This document shows, piece by piece, positions 26,564-34,607 of a stretch of 64,000 nucleotides of DNA (the first letter of the stretch is position 1; every line of letters begins with the position of its first letter). Under the pieces are notes generated by a model. It saw only the letters and a program-made list of their open reading frames with translations. It ran no database searches and had not been told where the DNA came from. The stretch is from Streptacidiphilus jeojiense (GTDB taxonomy: Bacteria; Actinomycetota; Actinomycetes; Streptomycetales; Streptomycetaceae), in the NCBI RefSeq assembly GCF_000719095.1, contig NZ_JOEH01000007.1, positions 1-64,000 of the forward strand. The letters are read 5' to 3'. A program made the position numbers and the translations under genes.

Positions 26564-26697
26564 GGCAACACTCTGCCCGCCTCCGCGTGGCTGACGCCAA
26601 CGCCGACGTGCGACACACTGACCACCGGCAGGCACCGAGGGCGTTGAGTGCGGTTCCGTCAGCACCCCGATGACGGAGGCCCGGATAGTCTGGGCCA

Positions 26698-27015
26698 GTG
26701 ACTGAGCTCAAGGGGCCAATGGCCGTAGCGGAGATCCGCTGGCTGCCGGAATCGCAGGGCGGCAGGAGTTCGGGCCCACCGACCGCCCCGGTCTACGCGG
26801 CGACTGCCACGTTCCCAGGTTCTGACGCGCCGCTTCTCAGCATCCTGGTGGAACACATCGACCCTCAGCCACACGGCTTGGCCCTCGCCAACATCGGCTT
26901 CCTCGCCCCTGAGCTGGCCAGACCACACCTTCACGTCGGAGCTGAACTCCTGATTACCGAAGGCCCCCGAATCGTCGCTCACGCCATCATCCGCCACTCG
27001 CTGGCCAGTGCGTAG
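26698..27015 (+). CDS. Small hypothetical protein with translation-factor-like beta-barrel pattern
   Basis: A protein of 105 residues. VAEIRWLPESQGGRSSGPPT then VYAATATF and an acidic-hydrophobic ending resemble small actinobacterial proteins with an EF-Tu-domain-like pattern (AEIxxLxxxxGGRxxP). That link is by memory of the pattern and is uncertain. The GTG start at 26698 lies about 9 bases after a GATAGT -10-like element and has no nearby ribosome site, so a leaderless transcript is likely. Confidence 0.6.
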   Translation: MTELKGPMAVAEIRWLPESQGGRSSGPPTAPVYAATATFPGSDAPLLSILVEHIDPQPHGLALANIGFLAPELARPHLHVGAELLITEGPRIVAHAIIRHSLASA

Positions 27016-27152
27016 CACGGACTGAGTCAGCCCCGAACTAGCCTCGGGCTTTCATGAATGCGGGACAAGGCGTGAGGACCGGGCACCAGCCTGAGCCTGC
27101 TCCGCCCCCTGCTGGACCGTCCGAAACCGCCCCTTGCCACCTGGAGCCGTTC

Positions 27153-27500
27153 ATGGCCGTTCACCGCGTCGTACCCAACATCCAGTCCGAGGCCGCCGAG
27201 CAGAGCCGGGAGTTCTACGGCATGCTGGGGTTCGAGGAGGTCATGAACCACGGCTGGATCATGACGCTCGCCTCTCCCTCCGCTCCGGCGGCCCAGATCA
27301 GCGTGATGGCCGAGGACCTGACCGCGCCGGTCGCCCCCGATCTGAGCATCGAGGTGGACGACGTCGACGCGGCCTACGCGGTGGTGCGGGCCAGCGGTGC
27401 GGAGATCGTGCACCCACTGCAGGACGAGGAGTGGGGCGTCCGGCGCTTCTTCGTCCGCGACCCGAACGGCCGAGTGGTCAACGTGCTGGGCCACCGCTGA
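27153..27500 (+). CDS. VOC (glyoxalase/bleomycin-resistance) superfamily protein
   Basis: A protein of 115 residues with the VOC beta-alpha-beta-beta-beta pattern: VVPNIQSEAAEQSREFYGML then GFEEVMNHGWIMTL in the first module, and DVDAAYAVVRASGAEIVHPL with FFVRDPNGRVVNVLGH in the second. ATG 27153 with CTGGAG upstream is preferred over the longer Pro-rich extension. VOC proteins of this size are dioxygenase-, lyase- or resistance-like; the substrate is not evident. Confidence 0.85.
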   Translation: MAVHRVVPNIQSEAAEQSREFYGMLGFEEVMNHGWIMTLASPSAPAAQISVMAEDLTAPVAPDLSIEVDDVDAAYAVVRASGAEIVHPLQDEEWGVRRFFVRDPNGRVVNVLGHR

Positions 27501-27644
27501 GGACCCCGCACGGTCCGCCGCCGTAGTCGCTACCGGATCCTCATCTTTTCTTGACACGGTCCTCAGGACCGGCGCACAGGATGGGGGTCCAGAGGGATGC
27601 GGAGACCTGGACAGGTCCGGGTCGGCGGCTTGCTGGAGGCTCTC

Positions 27645-29036
27645 GTGAGTGACAGCCAGGGACAGTACGGTGCGGCGGGCACGGCAGGCGGCGGCTGGGG
27701 ACCTCCCTATCCGCCGGGGACGCCGACGGCCGAACGGACCATGAGCGACTACCCGCCGCCGGCCTACGGGCCGGTCCCTCCTCTCGGCCCGCCGCCGAGG
27801 CGATCGCACAGGCGGGGCCGGCGGCTGGGCACATCGGTGATGCTGCTGGCCGCGGTGGGGGTGGGCATCGGGATCGACCATGCGTTCTGGCGTCCTTCCG
27901 CCGCAGCGCCGGCCTCGGCCTCGTCCTCGACGTTCGGCGCAAACGCGACCCCGCAGCCCGGCGCCTCGCTGCAGCCCGGGACAGGTGCGACCCCCTCCCC
28001 CGCCTTCCCCACCGCTCCGGCCACCCAGGGGGCCGGAGCGGCCGGCGGAGACTCGGCGGTGGCGGCCAAGGTCGAGCCGGCACTGGCGATCATCAACGTC
28101 ACTCTCGGTTACCAGGACCTCCAGGCAGCGGGCACCGGCATGGTGCTCACCTCCAACGGCGAGATCCTCACCAACAACCATGTGATCAGCGGGGCGACTC
28201 AGATCTCCGTCACCGACGTGGGCAACAACCGCACCTACACCGCCTCCGTGGTCGGCTACGACGCCGCCGAGGACATGGCCGTGCTGCAGTTGCAGAACGC
28301 CTCCGGACTGACCACGGTGCAGATCGGCTCCTCCGCCAAAACCGCCGTGGGAGACCAGGTCACCGCCATCGGCAACGCCGGCGGGACCGGCACGCCCACC
28401 GCGGCGTCCGGCAGCGTGACCGCGCTGAACCAGTCGATCACCGCCGGCGACGACGCCACCGGCTCCTCCGAACAGCTGCACGGGCTGCTCCAGGTGGACG
28501 CGGACATCCAGCCGGGCGACTCCGGCGGCCCACTGGTGAACTCCTCCGGCCAGGTCATCGGGATGGACACGGCCGGCTCCGCCTCCTCCTCCCGATTCCA
28601 GCAGACCGCCACCCAGGGCTTCGCCCTGCCGATCGACACGTTGGTGCCGCTGGCCCAGCAGATCGAAGCAGGGAAGGCGAGCTCGGCCGTCCACATCGGA
28701 GCCACCGCGTTCCTCGGCGTCGAGGTGGGCAGCGGGAACAGCGCCGGCGGCAGCCAGGGCAACAGCGGCGGCCTGAGTGGCGGCGCCGGCAGCGGCACCG
28801 GCGTGAACGGCGCTGTGGTCACCGGAGTGATCAACGGCTCGCCCGCCGCGCAGACCGCGCTGGCGCAGGGCGATGTGATCACCTCCGTCGGCGGACAGAC
28901 GGTGTCCAGTTCGGCGGCGCTGAGCACGGTCATGGCCAGCCACCGCCCGGGAGACAAGGTCACCGTGGTGTGGACCGACACCTCCGGCACCCAGCACAGC
29001 GCCTCCCTGGTCCTGGCCAGCGGCCCGGCGACCTGA
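27645..29036 (+). CDS. HtrA-like trypsin-type serine protease with PDZ domain
   Basis: A protein of 463 residues. A Pro/Gly-rich cytoplasmic N-terminus, one membrane helix (about 62-80), a linker, a trypsin-like domain with His 179 (TNNHVISG), Asp 210 (AAEDMAVLQL) and Ser 293 (GDSGGPLVN), then a PDZ domain (about 355-455, GVINGSPAAQTALAQGDVIT). This architecture matches DegP/HtrA envelope proteases. GTG 27645 with CTGGAGG about 7 bases upstream is chosen over the longer frame to 27597. A TTGACA at 27551-27556 could be a -35 element. A hairpin terminator follows. Confidence 0.93.
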   Translation: MSDSQGQYGAAGTAGGGWGPPYPPGTPTAERTMSDYPPPAYGPVPPLGPPPRRSHRRGRRLGTSVMLLAAVGVGIGIDHAFWRPSAAAPASASSSTFGANATPQPGASLQPGTGATPSPAFPTAPATQGAGAAGGDSAVAAKVEPALAIINVTLGYQDLQAAGTGMVLTSNGEILTNNHVISGATQISVTDVGNNRTYTASVVGYDAAEDMAVLQLQNASGLTTVQIGSSAKTAVGDQVTAIGNAGGTGTPTAASGSVTALNQSITAGDDATGSSEQLHGLLQVDADIQPGDSGGPLVNSSGQVIGMDTAGSASSSRFQQTATQGFALPIDTLVPLAQQIEAGKASSAVHIGATAFLGVEVGSGNSAGGSQGNSGGLSGGAGSGTGVNGAVVTGVINGSPAAQTALAQGDVITSVGGQTVSSSAALSTVMASHRPGDKVTVVWTDTSGTQHSASLVLASGPAT

Positions 29037-29047
29037 CGAGGCGCCAG

Positions 29048-29084
29048 GGCCGGCGCTCGGGCCGGTAACGGCCGGGCGCCGGCC
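29048..29084 (+). terminator. Hairpin terminator after the HtrA-like gene
   Basis: Outer arms GGCCGGCGC (29048-29056) and GCGCCGGCC (29076-29084) enclose an inner GGCCG/CGGCC stem, beginning 12 bases after the stop. Confidence 0.65.
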
Positions 29085-29324
29085 ACGTTGGGGACGACGG
29101 GCAGCAGCCACCACCGCGACACTGACAACCAGGCCTGCTTCAGCAGCAGCGGTCCGCAGCGCATCGATGACCGCCAGGATCACACCGACGGCGCAGACGG
29201 TGGCGCTTTCTCGTCGCTCTCAAGGTCACCGATGTATCCGGTCCCAGGGTCGGAGTACAGGAAGCCCGCGTTCACCCCGACGCCTACGCTGGCCAAGCCG
29301 TCGACTCGGTGACGACTCGACATC

Positions 29325-29340
29325 TGAGTAGGCGTACTCA
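29325..29340. promoter_or_regulatory. Palindrome TGAGTA-4-TACTCA
   Basis: Perfect 6-bp arms around GGCG, 65 bases upstream of the GTG of the membrane-protein gene, followed by a second small palindrome GAGTACTC near 29366. Position suggests a promoter or operator element. Confidence 0.4.
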
Positions 29341-29404
29341 GGCTCAGTGGGGCGAGTTGAGGCAGAGTACTCCCGTTGCGGATCACGATCACGGGGGGTG
29401 CGGA

Positions 29405-30358
29405 GTGAGTAGCGCGGGGACGGTGGAACCGACGTCAGGACGCTGGCGGCCGAGCGGGCGCACGCTGCGCGCGGCCGGTGCGGGGCTCGGTCTCATGGTG
29501 GCGCTGTTCTTCACCGAGTGGCTGCTGGTCTCCTCCTCCGCCTGCCGGAACGCCCCCGGCTGGGGCTGCCTCGGGGTGGTGGTGCTGTGGGACGATGCCA
29601 CCCCGTTCGTGCTGTTTCTCGGCGCGTGGGCGGTGCTGCGGGTGCTCGGAGTGCGCCCGGCGTGGCTCACCGCGCTTCTCGGCACCGGCCTGAGCTGGTA
29701 CCTGCTGCGGTATCTGACGGCGGTGAACAGCATCCCCTGGCTCCCGGGCGACGTCAGCTGGGCCCGGTTCGTGCTACCGACCGCTGCCTTTGCCCTCGCT
29801 GCGTGGTTCACCGCCTCGCTGCGCCCGTGGCTGCCGCGGGTGGCGGCGGTGGTCGCGCTGGCGCTGGTGGTGCCGGTGAACGCGTACGCCGTCTCGCAGA
29901 TCGCCAGCAGCCAGGAGAACAGCGTCCTGTCGGCGAGCCCGGTCCCACTGCTGGGACCGCGGGTACCCGGCGGCTACCACATCGAAGGTGCCGGGACCGA
30001 GACCATCACCGGCCCGGTCTTCTTCTACCGCCTCGCCCCCGACGGCCAGACCGCCTCCACCATGGCGGAACTGCAGCACGAGATCCAGGTCACCGTCGCG
30101 CCGGTGCAACCGCGGTTCACCCCGCCGTCGCACTGCGCCGCGGTCAACTCCACCTACCCGGTCCCGGCCCCCGCCTGCATCGCCGTCGCGCCGGGGGTGT
30201 GGCGATCGGGGAACTCCCAGTACGTCTCCTACTACGTCCGGGTGGGCGACACGGTGGCGGACATCCAGGCCACCTCACCACCGGTGAGCGCGGCCGTGCT
30301 GACCGCGATCGCGCAGAGCATGAGCGTCCGTCATCCGTCCTATTTCACCGGAGGATGA
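29405..30358 (+). CDS. Membrane protein with extracytoplasmic C-terminal domain
   Basis: A protein of 317 residues. Four or five hydrophobic helices occupy residues about 20-165 (GLGLMVALFFTEWLLV, PFVLFLGAWAVLRVLG, FVLPTAAFALAAWFTA, AAVVALALVVPVNAYA). A soluble region of about 145 residues follows, with two cysteines (SHCAAV, PACIAV) that could form an outside disulfide. GTG 29405 follows GGGGGTGCGGA. No family is recognised. Confidence 0.72.
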   Translation: MSSAGTVEPTSGRWRPSGRTLRAAGAGLGLMVALFFTEWLLVSSSACRNAPGWGCLGVVVLWDDATPFVLFLGAWAVLRVLGVRPAWLTALLGTGLSWYLLRYLTAVNSIPWLPGDVSWARFVLPTAAFALAAWFTASLRPWLPRVAAVVALALVVPVNAYAVSQIASSQENSVLSASPVPLLGPRVPGGYHIEGAGTETITGPVFFYRLAPDGQTASTMAELQHEIQVTVAPVQPRFTPPSHCAAVNSTYPVPAPACIAVAPGVWRSGNSQYVSYYVRVGDTVADIQATSPPVSAAVLTAIAQSMSVRHPSYFTGG

Positions 30359-30367
30359 GCCTGGGCG

Positions 30368-30847
30368 CTACCGGCCCTCGTCGGCGTTGAGCCAACGGTA
30401 GCGGTGGGCGGTGTTGGTGAGGATGTCCATCAGTTGTGCGGTGATGCCGAACCTTTCGCGGTTGATCTGCAGGGCGCGGGCCAGATCGCCGTCCCCGCCG
30501 CGTTCGGCGGCTGCCTTCCAGTCCGCGAGCATCTCGACGAGGTCGACCAGCGTCATGCCGTTGATCCCGTCGGGGAAGTGCTCCGGGTGGTGGCGGTTGT
30601 GCGCGTAGTGGTGGCGCAGCCCCTCGCCCATGGCTGCCACCACTGCCGCGTATTCCGCGGTGCCGTAGGTGGCTTCGTGCAGCCTGGGAACGCATTGGTC
30701 GTAGGTGGAGAGCTCGGGTTCGCGGGTCTTGCTCAGGTCGTGTTGCGTGGACCGGTCGATCAGCTCCTTGATCGGCTCGCCCATGAGTTCGGCGACGCGC
30801 AGGCTGTGGCGCAGGGTGTCGGCAGTGGAGTCGAACGGTGTGTCCAT
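30368..30847 (-). CDS. DUF5662-like protein
   Basis: A protein of 159 residues. The motifs HDLSKTREPELSTYDQ, then LRHHYAHNRHHPEHF and MTLVDLVEMLADWKAAAER fit the DUF5662 pattern, which resembles a catalytically unproven HD-like metal-binding helical fold (several closely spaced His and Asp). The ATG at 30847 is used. It is convergent with the preceding membrane-protein gene, with only nine bases between the stops. Confidence 0.8.
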   Translation of the reverse strand: MDTPFDSTADTLRHSLRVAELMGEPIKELIDRSTQHDLSKTREPELSTYDQCVPRLHEATYGTAEYAAVVAAMGEGLRHHYAHNRHHPEHFPDGINGMTLVDLVEMLADWKAAAERGGDGDLARALQINRERFGITAQLMDILTNTAHRYRWLNADEGR

Positions 30848-30964
30848 CGTGGTCCCCGCGTGATCGACTGGAGGGTTGTGACGGTCGTCGGATCAGCTGA
30901 GCTGCAGTGACCCTCCCGACAAGGGTTCAGCTCGGCGCGGGGTGTGTCCAGCGGCGGCGGTGAG

Positions 30965-31999
30965 TCAGTGCGGGGCAGGGCCGGTGCTGTTCCTGACGAT
31001 CAGTTGGGTCGCCAGTTCGATGTGCAGGGCCTCGGCCTGGTGGCCCTCGAGTACCCGGATCAGGGCCGTGACGGCCAGCCGGCCGAGCTCCTGCAAGGGC
31101 TGGCGCACGGTGGTCAGGGTCGGGGTGGTGGCCCGGCTGACATCGATGTCGTCGAAGCCCACCACCGACAGGTCCTCGGGTACGCGCAGGCCGCGTGCGG
31201 CGGCGGCCTGAAGGACGCCGACGGCGACCTTGTCGTTGAAGCACACCACGGCGGTGGGGCGCGGGGACAGGTCGAGCAGTTCGCCGCCCAGGCGGTGGCC
31301 GGTCTCCGCGACCGGTTCCCCGGCCCGGACCAGCGCCGGGTCCGTCAGCGCTCCGACCTCGGCCAGGGCGGCGGCGTGGCCCGCCATCCGGTCCTCGCCG
31401 GCGGTCAGGGTCGGCGCCGCCGTGATCACCGCGATCCGGCGGTGGCCCAGGCCGGTGAGGTGCGCGGTGGCGGCGCGCGCGCCGGTCACGTTCGCCGCCG
31501 AGACGGACAGCACGTTGCGCGGCACCCGTACCCGTGGATCGATCACCACGAAGGGGGTGCCCGAGGCGCGCAGCGCCTCCAGGTCGGCGGCGGACTCCGG
31601 CGGCAGGACCAGGAGCGCCCCGGCGATGTCGCGCCGGCTCGGCAGGCGCCGCAGGACGGTGTCGTGGTAACCGGCACCGCCGGCGTCCAGCAGCACCTCG
31701 CGGCCGTGCAGCCGGAGCGTCTCGGCGGCGGCGGAGACGATCGGTCCGAAGAAGTCGGTGAGCTCGTAGGGGCAGCGCAGCAGTACCAGACCGCGCCGGG
31801 TGCGCGGACGCGGCTGCGCGTCCTGGCCCTCCAGTTGACGGACCGCCTCCTGGACCCGGCGGCGGGTCTCGACCGCGACGTGGGCGCGGTCGTTCAGCGC
31901 GCGGGAGACGGTGGCGGCCGACAGGCCCAGGTGCGCGGCCAGGCCGCGGACCGTGGCACGGCCGGGTGAGGGCCCGGTGATCTCCTGCTCGTGTTCCAC
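30965..31999 (-). CDS. LacI family transcriptional regulator
   Basis: A protein of 344 residues. HTH at about 15-40 (ATVRGLAAHLGLSAATVSRA), hinge near 50-60, and a periplasmic-binding-protein-like effector domain (CFNDKVAVGVLQAAAARG and VPEDLSVVGFDDIDVS are classic). The start is GTG 31999. It is divergent from the CBM13-beta-helix gene, and the 218 bases between hold a perfect AGAGCGCTCT half-palindrome of LacI-operator type. It is the likely local repressor of the polysaccharide-degradation genes. Confidence 0.94.
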   Translation of the reverse strand: MEHEQEITGPSPGRATVRGLAAHLGLSAATVSRALNDRAHVAVETRRRVQEAVRQLEGQDAQPRPRTRRGLVLLRCPYELTDFFGPIVSAAAETLRLHGREVLLDAGGAGYHDTVLRRLPSRRDIAGALLVLPPESAADLEALRASGTPFVVIDPRVRVPRNVLSVSAANVTGARAATAHLTGLGHRRIAVITAAPTLTAGEDRMAGHAAALAEVGALTDPALVRAGEPVAETGHRLGGELLDLSPRPTAVVCFNDKVAVGVLQAAAARGLRVPEDLSVVGFDDIDVSRATTPTLTTVRQPLQELGRLAVTALIRVLEGHQAEALHIELATQLIVRNSTGPAPH

Positions 32000-32050
32000 G
32001 GCGACAGCTTAGGCCAGCGCTGACGTGCGGTGATGACACAGCTCCTTGAC

Positions 32051-32062
32051 AGGTCTGGACCA
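32051..32062 (+). promoter_or_regulatory. DasR-like (dre) site
   Basis: AGGTCTGGACCA matches the chitinase-type dre/direct-repeat core TGGTCTAGACCA at 10 of 12 positions. It overlaps the last base of a TTGACA (-35-like, 32046-32051) upstream of the beta-helix and chitinase-like genes. In Streptomyces such sites place chitin genes under N-acetylglucosamine control by DasR. Confidence 0.45.
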
Positions 32063-32094
32063 AACTGGTTTCGTACATGGAACACATGTTGCAG

Positions 32095-32104
32095 AGAGCG
32101 CTCT
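32095..32104. promoter_or_regulatory. LacI-type operator AGAGCGCTCT
   Basis: A perfect 10-bp palindrome with the central CG characteristic of LacI-family operators (compare the GAGCGCTC core of CebR-type sites), 91 bases from the divergent LacI start and 114 bases before the beta-helix gene. Confidence 0.6.
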
Positions 32105-32217
32105 ACGACACATCATCGCAGGTCAGCCTCAGTAAATGATCTATACCAGAACGGCTTCTGCAACGTTTTCCGGGTCCATGTTTCAGAAACGCAATCCACC
32201 CATTGCGAAGGGTAGCC

Positions 32218-34461
32218 ATGAAACATCTCCTCAAGGCCAGGAAGGCTGCGCGCCGGGCCGCAGTGCCCGGCACGGTCGTGGTCATGCTGGCCGCGGGCCT
32301 GTCCGCCTTCGGCGCCGGCAGCGCCCAGGCCGCCGTCTCGACCTCGTCCTGGTACAACCTGGTGGCCAACAACAGCGCCAAGTGCGTGGACGCCGCGGCA
32401 GCCGCCACCGCCAACGGCACCGCCGTGCAGCAGTACACCTGCAACGGCACCACCGCCCAGGAATGGGGGTTCCGCGCGGGCGCCGACTCCGGCTACTACG
32501 AGATCGTCAACTTCAACGGCGCCCAGCCGGCCGTCGACGTCAACGGCCCGTCCACCGCCAACGGAGCGGTGATCCACCTCTGGGCCAACGGCGGCTACAG
32601 CAGCCAGGAGTGGCAGCCGGTGCTGGAGAGCAGCGGGCGCTACCACTTCGTCAACCACTACAGCGGTCTGTGCCTGGACGTGCCCAGTGCCTCGACCGCC
32701 GACGGCGTCCAACTGCAGCAGTACACCTGCAACGGCACCGCCGCCCAGTCCTTCGCGCTGAACACGGTCGGCGGGGGCGGGGGCACCACCCCGCCGACCA
32801 ACCCGAACAACCCGGACCTGGGGCCGAACGTCAAGATCTTCGACCCGTCGATGTCGGCGTCCTCGATCCAGTCGACCGTCAACTCGGTCTACAGCTCGCA
32901 GCAGTCCAACCAGTTCGGCACCAACCGCTACGCCCTGCTGTTCGAGCCCGGCAGCTACAACGTGGACGTACCGGTGGGCTTCTACACCCAGGTCGCCGGG
33001 CTCGGCGCCTCCCCCGACGACGTCTCGCTGACCGGCGGCGGGGTGCACGTGGACGCCGCCTGGTCGGGCGGCAACGCCACCCAGAACTTCTGGCGCGACG
33101 TGGAGAACCTCTCCGACACCCCGAGCTCGGGGACGCTGGAGTGGGCCGTCTCCCAGGCCGACCCGTTCCGGCGGGTGGACGTGCACGGCAACATGACCCT
33201 GGACGACTACACCTCGGGCAACTCCAGCAGCAACTGGTCCTCCGGCGGCTTCATCGGCGACTCGCGGGTCTCCGGCCAGATCAACTCCGGTACCCAGCAG
33301 CAGTTCCTGACCCAGGACACCAGCATGGGCAGCTGGGCCGGCTCCAACTGGAACATGGTCTTCGTCGGCGACAACGGCGCCCCCGGGCAGTCGTTCCCGA
33401 CGTACACCAGCGTGTCCCAGACGCCGACGGCCAAGGAGAAGCCGTACCTGTACGTGGACTCCACCGGCCTGTACAACGTCATGGTCCCCGGGCTGCGCAC
33501 CAACGCCACCGGCCCGGACTGGACCGGCGGCAGCACCGCGGGCACCTCGCTGCCGATCTCCCAGTTCTACGTGGTCAAGTCCGGTGACACCGCGGCCACC
33601 ATCAACGCGGCACTCGCCTCCGGGCTCAACCTGCTGGTCACCCCGGGCGTCTACCACCTGAGCGCGCCGCTCAACATCACCCGCCCGGACACCGTGGTGC
33701 TCGGCCTCGGCCTGGCCACCCTGGTGCCGGACAACGGCGTCACCGCGATCACCACGGCCGACGTCGACGGCATCAACATCTCCGGACTGATCGTCAGCGC
33801 CGGTACCACCAACAGCTCCTCGCTGGTGCAGATCGGCCCGGCGGGCTCGACGGCCAGCCACGCGAGCGACCCGACCACGCTGTCGGACGTGTTCTTCCGC
33901 GTCGGCGGCGACGTGGCCGGCAAGGCCACCCAGTCCCTGGTGGTCAACAGCGCCAACACCGTCGGCAGCGACCTGTGGATCTGGCGCGCCGACCACGGCA
34001 GCGGGGTGGGCTGGAGCACCAACACGGCCGCCAACGGCCTGGTCGTCAACGGTGCCAACGTCACCATGTACGGCCTGGCGGTCGAGCACTACCAGCAGTA
34101 CCAGACGCTGTGGAACGGCAACGGCGGCCGGACCTACTTCTACCAGTCCGAGATGCCCTACGACGTCCCCAACAACGCCAGCTGGACACCGGGCGGCGGG
34201 GAGAACGGCTACCCCTCCTACAAGGTCGCCAACTCGGTGACCTCGCACCAGGCCTGGGGCGTGGGCGTGTACTGCTACTTCAGCACCAACTCGGCGGTCG
34301 CGGCGGACCGGGCCATCGAGGTGCCGACCAGCGGCACCACCTTCCACGACATGGTCACGGTCTCGCTCGGCGGCACCGGCACCATCCACCACATCATCAA
34401 CAACTCCGGTGCCCAGGTCTCCGGAAGCCCCACCGTGGCCTACCTGACCACAGGACCGTGA
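32218..34461 (+). CDS. Secreted CBM13 (ricin-B) protein with GH55-like beta-helix domain
   Basis: A protein of 747 residues with a Sec signal peptide (cleavage near GSAQA, about 38). A ricin-B/CBM13 trefoil (about 45-185) has repeats such as GTAVQQYTCNGTTAQEW and GVQLQQYTCNGTAAQSF. After a Gly/Pro linker, the remaining 540 residues form a parallel beta-helix-like domain (FGTNRYALLFEPGSYNVDV, GNATQNFWRDVENLS, LGLGLATLVPDNG). Relatives in Streptomyces are often annotated misleadingly as adenylyl cyclase. By fold, GH55-like glucan activity is the best guess. ATG 32218 follows GAAGGG. It lies next to the chitinase-like gene. Confidence 0.85.
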   Translation: MKHLLKARKAARRAAVPGTVVVMLAAGLSAFGAGSAQAAVSTSSWYNLVANNSAKCVDAAAAATANGTAVQQYTCNGTTAQEWGFRAGADSGYYEIVNFNGAQPAVDVNGPSTANGAVIHLWANGGYSSQEWQPVLESSGRYHFVNHYSGLCLDVPSASTADGVQLQQYTCNGTAAQSFALNTVGGGGGTTPPTNPNNPDLGPNVKIFDPSMSASSIQSTVNSVYSSQQSNQFGTNRYALLFEPGSYNVDVPVGFYTQVAGLGASPDDVSLTGGGVHVDAAWSGGNATQNFWRDVENLSDTPSSGTLEWAVSQADPFRRVDVHGNMTLDDYTSGNSSSNWSSGGFIGDSRVSGQINSGTQQQFLTQDTSMGSWAGSNWNMVFVGDNGAPGQSFPTYTSVSQTPTAKEKPYLYVDSTGLYNVMVPGLRTNATGPDWTGGSTAGTSLPISQFYVVKSGDTAATINAALASGLNLLVTPGVYHLSAPLNITRPDTVVLGLGLATLVPDNGVTAITTADVDGINISGLIVSAGTTNSSSLVQIGPAGSTASHASDPTTLSDVFFRVGGDVAGKATQSLVVNSANTVGSDLWIWRADHGSGVGWSTNTAANGLVVNGANVTMYGLAVEHYQQYQTLWNGNGGRTYFYQSEMPYDVPNNASWTPGGGENGYPSYKVANSVTSHQAWGVGVYCYFSTNSAVAADRAIEVPTSGTTFHDMVTVSLGGTGTIHHIINNSGAQVSGSPTVAYLTTGP

Positions 34462-34607
34462 CCACGGGACGGTGACCACGCCCCTGTGACCTCGATGCGC
34501 CGCCGCCCTGATCCTCCCCCCACCGGAACGCCGATGCGTTCCGCAGCGGCGGCGGCGCATCGACCTTCCTGCAAGCCCCCACGTTCGACCGCACCAGGAG
34601 GAACCTC

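Larger units (their letters stand above)
29037..29404. other. Intergenic stretch with terminator and palindromic element
   Basis: About 370 bases. The first part holds the protease terminator (29048-29084) and the last part a TGAGTA/TACTCA palindrome (29325-29340) upstream of the next gene. Small frames on both strands in the middle have mixed composition and no ribosome site. Confidence 0.45.

Noticed and set aside
31534..32087. Overlapping minus-strand frame extending past the LacI start
   Set aside because: Translation is Arg/Pro-rich and out of frame with the clear LacI helix-turn-helix; the GTG at 31999 explains the gene.
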